The position numbers were made by a program, and so were the translations under genes. The notes beneath the pieces were generated by a model. The model was not told the origin of the DNA. It made no database searches and saw only the letters and a list, made by a program, of their open reading frames with translations. Positions 1-15,500 of a stretch of 64,000 nt of DNA are shown here, in pieces (within the stretch, counting starts at the first letter, position 1; every line of letters begins with the position of its first letter). The DNA comes from Haliclystus octoradiatus (Eukaryota; Cnidaria; Staurozoa; Stauromedusae; Haliclystidae). The stretch lies in contig OU744449.1 in NCBI GenBank assembly GCA_916610825.1, positions 25,961,732 through 26,025,731 of the forward strand, read 5' to 3'.

Positions 1-356
<356 letters not shown>

Positions 357-418
357 TTTACCGCTCTGTCAAATGAAGACATAGAGCCCTATATTATCTG
401 CTATTAGATAAAGATAAA

Positions 419-600
<182 letters not shown>

Positions 601-622
601 TTACTTTTATTACCATTTATTT

Positions 623-2725
<2,103 letters not shown>

Positions 2726-3186
2726 TATGAAAATAAAGACGTATTTAACTTTAACGATTCGTCGGCTGCATCAGCATCTGGAAGGTTTCTATTATAACTA
2801 TCAATTTATCGATAGTATTCAGACATGTCCAGACAGGTGTTTAAATTTATCAAACTTACTTTGACAAAAACTAGATAATGGTACAACCTGGAATCATTTG
2901 TTATTCCATAGAATGAATTGAATGATATTTACGTGATATAATACTCACTGCCCGAAATTCAAATTCACAAAGCTTTAAACGAAAATTCATGTTATGAATA
3001 TATACACTAGCAAAAGAAAATTCGATGTTATTATTGTTTAATACATAGATATTATTTTAATAAAGGTATTTGGAAGATTGATTGATTAAAACAGGATGGG
3101 AGCAAGAGATAGATTTGTCCTAACTTAGCGTGAAAATAAAATGATTAGAATCAAATTTAGATTTCAGAATAGATTGATGTATTTCA
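2726..3186. other. Intergenic, nothing recognised
   Basis: AT-rich sequence upstream of the secreted gene. It should hold its promoter, but I see no clear TATA box or motif that I would defend. Confidence 0.5.
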
Positions 3187-5234
3187 TTAAAGTGGGAATA
3201 AACCCCCAGACTATCTTTACATATATAGTAGAACCCGACGTGAAAAAAACAATGGCGTAATTTTTTTTTCGATCTGGAAATTATTTCTTGGTGAAAAATG
3301 CCTTCAAAGTGGTGTTTTGGCCCAAATGTCGCTGAGGAAAAAAAAGGGATTGGATCTAGCTTTATGACGACAAAGTCACAAGTCGTGTGGTTTTTCTAAT
3401 AGACTTTAGATCGGATTAATCACGCGATGTTACGTTTGAGATGGCGTAGCTCTGTAACGACAATCTATTTTTCTCTCCCACAAAACTGAGGTAAGGAAGA
3501 ACATATAAACTCAAGAGTAGCAAAATTCCAGATGATTTAATGACTTTAAAGTTCACGAATTTGAAGAAAATAAAAATCAGAAAATATTTCATTCGTAGCG
3601 CGCGTTATACAGATTATATTTTGACATATCATTCTCACACATATTTAACACATATCAAAAGATTCTCTGGTGACCACAAAAGCTAGCTAAGTAGAATTTA
3701 TTGTTGTAAGCATATGTCTGCACTGTAAATGGAGTGTTCTTTTGAGGGTAAAAATCATAATGTATGGTGGGAAACGCTATTAAGAACACCAGAACCGTCG
3801 GTTTTATAGTCCTCTTTTCACAGAAGCGAAATCTGTCCATCTGATTTCTCGTCTCTGTAGAAAGGTATTTTGTGCAAAGCAACTTCTGCACTTTATTACT
3901 GCATCCTATAAACTACAGATTGTGACGACATGATGCTAATATGTTCGACTTTCTAGCCGAAGGAATGAATACTAGACTGGTAAAATAATTTTATGGCGTA
4001 TGTAAAATAAGGAACGAGATTTCACATTGCAAAACCCTAATTTTGTTATTCATATAACTTTGATAGAGAGGATAATAATTTATGCAATGAAGATATACCG
4101 CAAAACCGACAAATGATAGAATCTGCATTACTGTAGTTCTAGTGGCTCTAGTATACGGCTGTAAACTTGAATAAGAACGTCCGAGTCCTCTATCATGTTT
4201 GTACTATTTTCCGATATTTTATAGAATTTTATAGTGTAATGTACTGAAGAATTCTCAATGGTTTTTTAAATATTGAATGCTTGGTGAATTTATGATGAAC
4301 ACTTTGTTAGACTATTGAGTAAAATATATCTATCTATACAGTCGTATAAACTATACGATTACATGGTTTAAGTTTTACTAGACAAACATCAATTTCAAAC
4401 TTAAACGTTGAAATGATAATTGAAGAATGTCTATTTAATGTTTTAGTAATACTTAATTAAATCCGAAAATGTACAATTAATACTTTGCAGTACCAACTAT
4501 CTCGAGGAAAAGTCGTCTGTGCATGCCCTTGCAAATCAAGTCAGTTTACATTCAAATTTAGATCATGGAAAGGATATCCTGTAGAAATCTTTACTCAAGA
4601 ACAACTTGCAGATCATAGAGTTAAAAATAGTTAAAACTTATATAGAGTAAGATCAAGCTATTTTGAAGGGTACGTGTCTACTAATTAAGATTTGAGAAGT
4701 ACTGCGGTCACACAGAATACGTACCTAATATGTGTCACTAGACTAGTCACAAAGGAACAGTCGCACCGCCTGACATTTGTGTTAATCCGCAATCTATATC
4801 AGATTCATCGCGCTTAATGACGCTACGAGAAATTATTTCGACCGAGCGTTTCAATAGATTTTATTCTGCTCCTGAAATCACAAATTGCATCTTTTTTTAC
4901 CTAATTCGCGAGTTTATATGTTTGTTCATGGCTCAGCCTTGTCAGAAATTTTGTTTGCGTGACTTCTCGGAGCTAGGTCACCTCAAAGATTACGTCGCGT
5001 GATCAGCCCACTGTTGAGTCTGTTAGACAAACCGCACGACTTGTGACTTTGTCGTCATAAAGCTAGATCCAATCCCTTTTTTTTCTCAGCGACATTTGGG
5101 TCAAAACACCACTTTGAAGGCGCTTTTCACCAAGAAATAATTTCCAGATCGAAAAAAAAATTACGCCATTGTTTTTTTCACGTCGGGTTCTACCACATAT
5201 GTAAAGATAGTCTGGGGGTTTATTCCCACTTTAA
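3187..5234. mobile_element. TTAA-flanked non-autonomous DNA transposon with about 280-bp inverted ends
   Basis: The ends are AGTGGGAATAAACCCCCAGA at 3191 and its complement finishing at 5230. Each is flanked by TTAA (3187-3190 and 5231-5234). The inverted ends stay close for about 205 bp (including the GAACCCGACGTG and CTAGCTTTATGACGAC segments) and remain recognisable to roughly 3475 and 4955. The interior of about 1.5 kb has no credible transposase. TTAA duplication is the hallmark of piggyBac and Kolobok elements, so this is probably a deletion derivative of one of them. The superfamily is not decidable from the ends alone. Confidence 0.85.
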
Positions 5235-5429
5235 ATGAATAATTGCTAAATCTAAAAATGTATGAAAACTGGAACTATAGAATTATTTTCGATGAAATGT
5301 TAAAAAAATTAAAAAAAAACTCTAGCTCTATATTAGATCACCTTGCATTTGCATTTAATGTTGGTTTGATCTCACGAATGACCAAAATTTCTTGAACTAA
5401 ACAGTCAAATTTGTTTTTTACGTTTTCTT

Positions 5430-5740
5430 ATAATTGTAAAATATTGTTCAAAATCTTCATGTGAAGAAAACATTTTATGCCGAAATGTTTGACTATATTA
5501 CTGTTACTGTGCTCTGCGCTTCTATGCGCGTTCGTATAAATGATGGCATGTGTAACCGACATAGTCCGCTTCGCACAGACCACATTTAAAACGATATACA
5601 ACGCATTGTGATATAGTAAACTCAGTTTTTCTCACGACGACGAAGATCATCAAGCAATTTTTTGCTTTTAAAAATTGGATTGCAATTTACATTAATTTTG
5701 CTGTTAAGACGTTTAATTTCTTTCCTAGCTTCATTGCTAG
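5430..5740 (-). pseudogene. Penelope-like element GIY-YIG endonuclease remnant
   Basis: Minus-strand translation gives CVVYRFKCGLCEADYVGYTC followed by HHLYERA, then stops, then FRHK. Upstream of it is KSKKLLDDLRRREKN. This is the typical order of the cysteine-bearing GIY-YIG endonuclease at the C-terminus of Penelope-like retroelements. Several in-frame stops show it is dead. No reverse transcriptase part was found next to it. Confidence 0.65.
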
Positions 5741-5895
5741 ACCGTTGGTCTAAGGTAGAACTATATTCCCGAATCCCGACTATATTTCATAGTATCAATA
5801 TGTAAAAATCTAATAACATCATCTACGTGGGGGCTAGGGAGACGCTTTAAATGAAGTATGAAAAATGTGAATGTCTTCTGGGTCTTATGTCGATC

Positions 5896-6440
5896 AGTCT
5901 AATAGATGCCTGATCAGTATAATGATCACGTCGTGATCAAAACTTTCTACTTTGAAATTTTTGAAATCAATGACGATTTAGTGGATTTGGTTGCCATGGA
6001 GACAGTAATTTTATACCGTAGAACATGCATATCTCTTCGGTTTTCGGTTGATCAGTTTAATGATAATGGCCTGATCAGGACTGATCACATCGTGATCCAA
6101 ACTTTTGATATGAAAATCTGTAGACTTGGGTGTGGTTTAAGGGGGTGGTGTAGGGAGATGGTAATTTTGTACCGTGGAACATGAATACCTCTTTGATCTT
6201 TAGTTGATCAGTTTAGCTATATAGCCTGATCAGCACTGATCACATCGTGATCATTCTTTTTTCATAAACATTTGCGGATTTGATTTTTCCTTTTTTAAAA
6301 CATTTGGGCGTGATTAAGTGGGATGGGGGGGGGCAGGGAGACGCTATAATTTGAGCCTAAAACGTTAAAAATTTTCCTTGATCATAATTTGATCAGAAAT
6401 ATAAATGCCTGACACAGTACTTATGACATTATGATCAAAC
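5896..6440. repeat. Degenerate tandem repeat (about 160-180 bp unit) with TGATCA palindromes
   Basis: Four units begin near 5907, 6069, 6226 and 6408. Each carries GCCTGATCAG or a variant, then ACTGATCACATCGTGATC or a variant, then a unit body with a GGGGG-type stretch and an ACCGTNGAACATG segment. Units 1-3 are clearly related and unit 4 is decayed. The clustered TGATCA sites make several small perfect palindromes. Not coding. Confidence 0.75.
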
Positions 6441-6540
6441 TATTGATATGTAAATTTTTAAATTCCGTTGGCTGAGAGGGTTGGCGTCTCCCTTACCCCC
6501 TCCCCCATAAAAACTGATCAAAGCATTTATGATGATTTGG

Positions 6541-7040
6541 TGAAAATTGAAGAGGTGGAAAAGTTAAATATTCTGTTAAATATACAAGTAAAATTTAGTG
6601 TTTAATTTAGTCTTAAATGAAATTGTATTATATGTTGTTGATTTTTATTTACTGAACTGATATTCTCTTTGTGTCAAATACTCTGTGAACTTGTTTGAAT
6701 ATTGCACACAAGCAAGAGCGAAAGTCAACTGCTGCTGAGAAAATGTTGATTGAGTTTCAATACTGCGTCCATCTGTTGATGCTGTCAAATATTATTTTAT
6801 TATTAGAGTACTTCCTTTGTGGAACAATTAATCTAGTGGAGCCATTGAGAGTAAATCGGGGAGTAAATCTATTGCTTCCTTTAAAAATCAATTGGATAAA
6901 TCCAATTTACAGAGATATTGTAAATATTTGTATTAATTAAAGTTATATCTATAACTATGCATAATTCATATGCAAAAATATGTGCCATACGGAAATGTGA
7001 ATGTTTCATCTCTGTATTTACTAGTCAAATTATTTTTATA
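6541..7040. other. Non-coding stretch with a weak retroelement trace
   Basis: One frame at 6860-6940 reads SKSIASFKNQLDK and ends in a stop. This resembles the C-terminal tail of non-LTR reverse transcriptase proteins. The upstream part of that frame is closed, so it is only a hint. Nothing else is recognised. Confidence 0.3.
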
Positions 7041-7048
7041 ACTAATAT

Positions 7049-7235
7049 ACAACATACATACATACATACATACATACATACATACATACATACATACATA
7101 CGTACGTACATACATACATACATACATACATACATACATACATACATACGTACATACATACATACATACATACATACATACATACATACATACATTCATA
7201 CATACGTACGTACATTCTTACATACATACATACAT
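7049..7235. repeat. TACA tetranucleotide microsatellite
   Basis: About 186 bp of TACA repeats with scattered TACG variants. Open frames reading Tyr-Ile-His-Thr or Met-Tyr-Val-Cys repeats on either strand are artefacts. Confidence 0.97.
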
Positions 7236-7433
7236 AAAGTACATTTCAAGCAGCATCCAGTGGATGCTTAATTAAAACTATGGGAAAATACTTTAAAAGT
7301 ATTGGAAAAGGTGAAGCTACTGATAATATACTGAAAATATACTTAAATAATGCTGATTAATTTTCTGTACTTTATCATTACATTTAAATCTCATAGTGTA
7401 TATAATGTAGGCCTACAATGACGCTCCATCTCA

Positions 7434-7604
7434 TCTCCTGCAAAAAACGGTTCAGAAGTTCATGAACGCTAAATGGCCTCAATTTTCATGAACTATTCAT
7501 GAACCTTCACAGACAGTTCATGAACAGTTCATCAAAATTTGTGACCATTTAACGTTCACAAACTGTTCATGAACTGTTCATGAACTCCTTGACTATTTGA
7601 CGGG
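7434..7604. mobile_element. GTTCATGAAC-family palindromic MITE
   Basis: It runs from TCCTGCAAAAAACGGTTCAG to GAACTCCTTGACTATTTG, with alternating GTTCATGAAC-type units and the family's CCATTTAACGTTCA segment. It is more diverged than the copy at 12248. It lies just 5' of the first recognised METTL22 exon. Confidence 0.75.
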
Positions 7605-7685
7605 ATGTTTGATATTCTATAATCTATATCTTTGTTCGGTATACATCATTTGCATCTTTACTCAATATTATATTTATTTTTTTAG

Positions 7686-9531
7686 GTATGGCGAGGATCA
7701 CTTTACTTGTCTGACTACATTTTATCTCATCCTTGCCTGTAAGCTTTGAATTTCAAGTTCTTTTTTATTTTCTGCTTCGTAAATCTTAACATATAAAAGA
7801 GAATTTTCAAACCTGTATGTTCATCAATCAATTTGTCATTCAACTGATGAATTTTAAACCAGGTCATGGCAGAAGTTTTTATTCTATTTTTGTTTATACT
7901 TTCTAAAGCGAAACAAAACAATCTTTTGCATAGCTTTCTTTTGGGGCTGTAGCAATTGAAGACAATTTGATTGATGTATATTTGATTGTATATTTGATAT
8001 AACGTTTTGCTGGCTGGTTGACAGTGAGATGATGTGTAAAACATGCTTGGCTATTCATCGAAATGTTTCATGTCAAAGAGCTTGACCTTGAAAACAATAA
8101 ATCACAAAAATAAATATTTAATGTTGAAAAGCGATTTTTTTAGCAGCGGTTTTTATGCGTTTTTTTTATTTGCGGTCTGAGAAGGAAAGTCAAGACAAGT
8201 AACTTATTTTTTTGGCCATGATTGTACGAATTTCAAATAAACAAATTCTTGACATCCGAAAATCATGATATAAAATAAGAAAATGATAATAATCATTGAA
8301 AACCTTCTGAATTTATGCTGGCCTTCCGGGAACAAATTCCCAGGATCCCACCCTTTGTGACATCCTGCACGTATATAGATTTACAAGAAATGATACACAA
8401 TATAGACAACTATACTATCCCCTTCGACAAACAATTCAGGAGTTCATGAACAGTTCATGAACGTTTGTCCCAATTTTCATGAACTGCTCCTGAACAGCTC
8501 ATGAACTTTCACGGACAGTTCATGGGCAGTTTACAGGGCTCCCAATCGCAAACTAACAAAACAAGTGTTTTCCCTTATTCAATTACTATAGTAGTAGTAG
8601 TATAGACAGTCACATTATAGGAATGTGCCGTCCCTCTTACGCCTTACATAATTGCTACACAAAGAACGCCACAAAACACGGTCAGACATGGCTGACAAAG
8701 AAACCTTTAAATAACACAATTCACGATACAAAACATTATGAAAAGATACTACTCTACCATAGCCCCGTCAAAGCATCTCCTTTGGTTGCCAATTCAATTA
8801 CTATGGCCACGGCTATGCATCATTGATGCTGAGAACGTCAAAAAGCATTGTAATGAAATTCGATTGAATAGACAGCCTGATGATCCCCTATGTATGAAAC
8901 TCAAAGTAGTAAAGATGATTGCCAGTTTTCTGGTTATTACTCAATCATTACATTACATATAAATTTATCAATAAAAATTTCATATCATTTCAATTATTAG
9001 GTTTACAAATAAGACTTGTATTGAACTTGGTGCTGGTGTTGGGCTCTGTAGTATTTTGTTAGCTAAGTTCTCTGACAATGTTATTTGCACTGGTAAGAAA
9101 TGGACTCATTATGTGGAATTTTATTATATTGATACCGGGAATGACGTCAAATTTAAAATAACTACATATAATGGATCTCTAATATATGTTTGTATTTTTG
9201 ATAAAAACAATATGAATCAGAAATCGTAAACTAGTCGATTAGTTAAACGTATAATTATTTAGTTGGATGGAGATAATGAGCACAGTTCAGGAGTTCATGA
9301 ACAGTTGATGAACTGTATGTGACCGTCCATGAACTGTTCATGAACTCCTGTCTCCTGAACTGTTTTTCTCAGTGGATAGGCACTTCAACAACCTCCCGTC
9401 TGCAAGATCCTTCACTGAGATTTCTCCATAATTGTTGTCACTTGAAAATAACTGTATTTTGAAGTCCTGTCCTGTGAAAAGAGTGTCTTTTTACTTTTAT
9501 CGGTTTATGCACGCTTATCAGGTATTTTGAA

Positions 9532-9597
<66 letters not shown>

Positions 9598-12500
9598 TAT
9601 TTGAGGTTATTTTCATTCAACTATTACTAGATACTGGAGATGACTTATTAAAGTTATGTCAAAGGAATATTAACAACAATTCGTCAATCATAACACAGGG
9701 TTTGTATTTGTTTACAATACAAATTAAATTATTTATTTTTGGATTTCTCATTTTCTATCAACTAGAACTGGGTATGCTAGTACAATCTAATAAGCTATAA
9801 TCAAAATAATATCAATTATCAGCTTCAATCTCAGAGCAGTTATACCCCCTAAGTACTAGAAGCACTTGCTTTGGGTTCACCATTTTGAATTGGCTTTTTT
9901 AAATCTTTTCAATAGAAATTTACAAGTAATAAAATATAAGGTATATTAAATTATTAAAATACTACTAATAAAAAGTAAGTCATAATAAGCTACTAGAGCT
10001 TCAAGGAGAAGTATATTTTTAGCCTAACAAATACCATGATAGTGATCTAGGTTAGGACACAATAAAAAGTAACGACCCTGTTTAATTTTATGACGTGCCT
10101 TGAACCATGAACACAGCTCCGGCAGGATCTTCAACTTTTGGCTGGATCTGTCCGATCTCGACTGCACACTTTATATATTTTACTGGGTATTAAACAGAAT
10201 CCGAAATTAGTTATTAGTGAATACACCATGAAATGATTATTATGATTGTTTTAAACATGTTGATCTTAAAACGTTAGCACTATATGTAGGTTGAAACTGT
10301 TGAATATAGATGTGACCATTATAACAGGTTTGACTGTAGCAAACATTATTTTTAAATATAGCATGGATGTCATATTTTAATTTTTCAAGGTTGTATACCA
10401 TCTGTTAAGAAAATCAACTGGCTCAAACCTTTTCCTGAGGCAGGTAGGTACAGTAGTAATTCCATTGCTTTAATATTTGAACCCTAAACTTCCAATTATA
10501 TATGGGTTGTCTGTTTTGTTATCAGTTTAGTTCAACCCCTGCAAAAAACGGTTCATGAGTTCATGAACAGTTCATGAGTTCATGAACAGTTCATGAACTC
10601 CTGAACTGTTTTTCATGTGGAGGTAATGAAATCCCATATAAAAAGTTTGTGAACATGGAATAGCACAAATATTGATCAACTGTTCATTGCGCTGTGCCAC
10701 GATCTAAGTAAACTTGATTTCTGAAAATTTGTTGAAAAGTGTTAGGTCACGTTTGAAAATGTTTTTATTCATATGTATAAAATTTCCAAAAATAATCAAA
10801 CTAACTTTCCAATTTTTATATTTTAGATTGAGTGCGTTCAAAAACATAGATCGTTCAATCATAAAACTCTTGCCATAAAGAAATATATCTTGATGAGATA
10901 GAAACTTATGTATACTGTATTGATTATTTTATAAACCAAATATACCCCTGCGAAAACAGTTGATGAGTTCATTAACAGTTCATGAACTTCGAACTATTTT
11001 TTGCAGGGGTAACCTAACCACAGGCACTTGAATGGGAAAATAATAGACGTGCTCTATAATTACATATTACAATAATAACATTCACGCTCATATCAAGTTA
11101 CACATACTCATGTTTTCTCATACTCATAGCTTTCAAATTTCAAGGTGTATTTCAGTAGTTTTTCAGTAGACTGAGAAGAATCTACATTTAAATGTCTGGT
11201 GAATCTCAGTATGGTTTCAGTATCCAATCCCATTTCAGTATGTTTTCAGTAGATTTTCAGTAGCGATTCAGTATATCCAAGATTCATAGTGTAAGCTGTA
11301 CGTCACAAATGTGAATTTCTACTGAAAACCTACTGAAACCATACCGAAATTCACCAGACAATTCTTCTCATTCTACTGAAAAACTACTGAAGCGAACCTT
11401 AAAATTTGAAAGCTTACTTATCATGAAAATTGCCCATAGTTCAATAGCCTATTCGGTACGTTTCCAGTATGTTTTCATGTTTTTAAAGTTCATAGATAGT
11501 GAAACATGGCATTTGTGTCGTAACCCTTTATTAGTGAGGTGATAGAAGGAATAGTAGTTGTATGTTATTTATCCTGATTTTTTGTTGAAGATCAACATGA
11601 AGAGAACTCTGGACAATTCCAGTTAACAAAAGATGATTATTTAACTCTTGAAAATGTAACATTTGTTATTGCTGCTGATGGTATGTTTCAACTTATTGTA
11701 ACATATAATCTACATTGGTGTCTATACTATAGTAAATGTATGTGATTTGATTTGATCAAGACGAACTGACGTTTAGCTTTCGCGTTGGATCTTACTGACA
11801 TAATTGTGTTGTATTTTATATATCAAATTTTAAAATAATAAATTAAAAACATTAAATTATAATGAGTGTAAACTCAGATACACATATTGTTGTGAGTGTA
11901 TAAAGTGTTGTGTAACGCAAGTAAAGACAACAAAGATAACACTCAATAAATTCAAACTTATAAATGATAATAATAATGTAAATACTAAATAGGGTTGCTA
12001 CAGTATAACCAACCATCTACTGAGCTAAACACCAACTGATTATCATATTGAAGTTAGGGTTGCCTATTGGGAATATATTGGCTTACTAATTAATCTAGAG
12101 TCTAATATTAAATTATAGGGAATGCAACACATATAATGTGATGAAAGTGCTTAATTTTGGGTAAACAGAGCATTTTATAATAAGAGACAAAGATGAGGTA
12201 AAGCCTCCTTCCGTTACTCAGAGTTTCATACGTTTAATTGTGATCTTCCCCTGCGAAAAACAGTTCAGGAGTTCATGAACAGTTCATGGACAGTTCATGA
12301 ACGTTAAATGGCCCCAATTTTCCTGAACTGTTCATGAACTGTTCACGAACCCTCACAGACAGTTCACGAACAGTTCATGAACAGTTCATGAAAATTTGGG
12401 GCCATTTAATGTTCATGAACTGTTCATGAACTCCTGAACTGTTTTCGCAGGGGAATCAGACTTTGCCTCATCTTTGCCTCTTATTATCAAATTTTGAGAA

Positions 12501-15500
12501 AATGTTTGTATTACTTGTGGCATTGTCAACCCTGGGAAAACAGTTCAGGAGTTCATGAACAATTCATTAATGGTAAATGACCCCAATGTTCATGAACTGT
12601 TCATGAACTATTCTTGATCAGTTCATGAAAACTTGGGGCTATTTGACATTCATGAACTGTTAATGGACTCCTGAACTGTTTTTCACAGTGGCACTGTCAG
12701 GGTTTGATAACATCCATGAAGGAGGATTAGCTCAGATGGCAGAGCAACCGAACTTCAGATCGATCATATCTGATCGACTGTGGCTCAAATCTCCCCAAGG
12801 TCAACTCAGCCTTGACTTTATCTTAAACATCAAATGAGTACCATCTGAGGATGGCGGATGGACTGGCCCAAAGGGAATTGCATTGTGAGTAGCTGCGGCG
12901 CATCGTTGCGCAGTGACAATCAAGACCTACCTGCCATGAAATCTGTTGAAATTGATCTGCAGTGTCGCGGCTGAGATCAACAAAGAGCGTTTAAAATCAT
13001 TGCTCTCAGCGAAAAAAGCCACTCTTCTAGAAATAGAGGAGTGGTACGGGTGCCTTCGGTAGGGCGACACCGTCTACATTACTATAACATCCATGGAGGA
13101 TTCTGGTACAGAGAGTCTCAGAAGGCTAGCACAAATTCTTGAGGAAAGAAATAGTTATATTCTAGTTCCCTGTGAAAAACAATTCAGGAGTTCATGAACA
13201 ATTCATGAACTGTTTTTCACAGGAGCTGTTTTAATCAGAAGAAAAATAAGGTACTTCCTTTTCTTGGACAGAGAATTGTACTTGTAGTCTTCTTCCATAT
13301 TTTGATAACAATATCCATAAGATAGAATTATGTGAAAACGTTTACATAACGAATACACCCGACAAAGTTTGGAAGGAAAATTTGGAATCTTTGTAAAATT
13401 GTAAACTTGGTACCTTCGCAAAGCTTTTTTCTTATTTTTTGATTGAATGAAATCATTTTTATATTTCAGTTGTGTATGATGACCCTCTTACTGATGCTTT
13501 CTTTACAACATTTTTCAAATTACTTGAACTTGTTGCTAATGGTAATAAAAACAATGAAGTTATCATGCTTGTTGCGATTGAAAAAAGATACATTATTCAA
13601 CACGTGTACTCTGTATAACCCCACTAACTTTATGTAACAGAAAATAAGTTCAGATACTTGAGATCAGTGCATTTCTACAAGGATAGTATTGATCTAACGT
13701 TTCCTTATCAGAAAGGATGCAAACAAAGTGAAAATCCTGCAATCCTAAATCCTGGAAGGTTAGAGAAAATTCAGAAGAAAATTGATATCTTTATGATTTA
13801 CTGGTCAACCTCAACAAAAAAATATCAGAGGAAGATGTTGAAATGCCTCTAAGATTCCAGGCCCCTTCGAAAAACAGTTCAGGAGTTCATGAACAATTCA
13901 TGAACAGTTCATGAACGTTAAATGGCACCAATATTCCTGAACAATTCATGAACGTTAAATGGCTCCAATTTTCCTGAACTGTTCATGAACTTTTCATGAA
14001 CAGTTCATGAACCCTCACAGACAGTTCATGTACAGTTCATGAATAGTTCATGAAAATTTGGGGTCATTCAAGGTTCATGAACTCCTGAACTTTTTTCGCA
14101 GGGTGAAGGCTGAACGTTTGTCAGACCCTGCATACAAGGTCTTAATGTAATGGCTAGGACGTTGGACCTTGTATCGCAGGATCTTAGGCTCAATCCCTTG
14201 TCATGCATGCGTCAGGTAAAGGCATCTGGTCATTAAACTCACACATGCTCCAAAAAAGCTGAGGAAGACTGAGTTTCACAGTCTCTTGACTTTATTAACT
14301 AAAAAATGTCTTGATTGATTGTGAACTATTACAAAGAAAAATACCAAAGATATAGATTAAAAATTGTTTAATGGTAATATGTTATAAGTTAAATAAAAAT
14401 GTTGGATTCCAGAATGCTAAATATTATATTAGAAACTGATCAACGCGACCTGACTCTATCCTAATTCGCCAAATGCGGTCACGCGATCAAATATCAAGCA
14501 CAGCTTGATGCTGGTTGCAAGCACCAAATCCGCACCATGCAAACCCTTCCTATTTCTGATATACTGTCATGACAATTAAGACCTTGCTTCGGTCGATTTT
14601 GGAAAGATTTTGATGAATTCAGATTGCTTAATTTGTTACCTAGCATTACATAATTATAATAGTGTGAAATTATATTCATGCCCTATTTATTTATTATTTA
14701 TTTATTTATTAATATCAAAGCCTTATAGTCCCTTCACGCTGTGCTCACGAATTCCATATACTTATAAAATTTGGAGAAAGATGGTAGCGCTTGGTGAATT
14801 TCATATCGTAAACATGTTTGTTTTATTTGGCCTGATCAATTGTTATAAAAAGACTGACTTTAATATTTATAATTTGTTTTCAGGTTAAATTTCACATTGG
14901 ATGCTTTAGAAGTTGCTTGTCCTGCATATGATCATTTCCAGTCATGGTTATCAACATTATGCAATGAAGATAACTTGTTTAGGAGACACCTGGGTAACTC
15001 AATCGACTGGAGATTTAAAGTTAGACTAGTACCGTCGGAGAATTTTCAGATGTTTTCAATCTATGACCGTGTAAAAGAATTAGTAAGTAGAATGTTCAAA
15101 TACCAAAATCGGTAATAATCAGTTTGTGAACATATCTCCATAGTGGAATCCTTGTATTTGGAACGCCGGATATTTACGCCAAAATTACGCCAAGTCAGTA
15201 TTCAAGAATACCCCCAAAAAGCCCAAATTTAATTGAAAACTGTAAAACATTATTAATTTTCCATGCCAAAGAAACCAAATTGCTGTTAAAGAGTAAACAA
15301 GACCAGCAGACTTTGTATGGAACTTTCTGAAATTGGATCTTGTTGCTTTTTATTTACTTCATATGATTTCAGTGAGTTGATATTTGAGCTGTGGATTTTG
15401 ATAATCAACTTTTTAATATTGTGACATCCCCTGCGAAAAAAGTTCATGAGTTCATGAACGTGAAATTACCCAAAAGTTCATGCACTGTTCATGAATTGTT

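Noticed and set aside
6957-7271. Frames encoding Tyr-Ile-His-Thr or Met-Tyr-Val-Cys repeats
   Set aside because: Translation of the TACA microsatellite.
9531-9800. Poly-Asp protein
   Set aside because: GAT microsatellite joined by chance to METTL22 exon 3; the exon is entered through its own splice acceptor at 9631.
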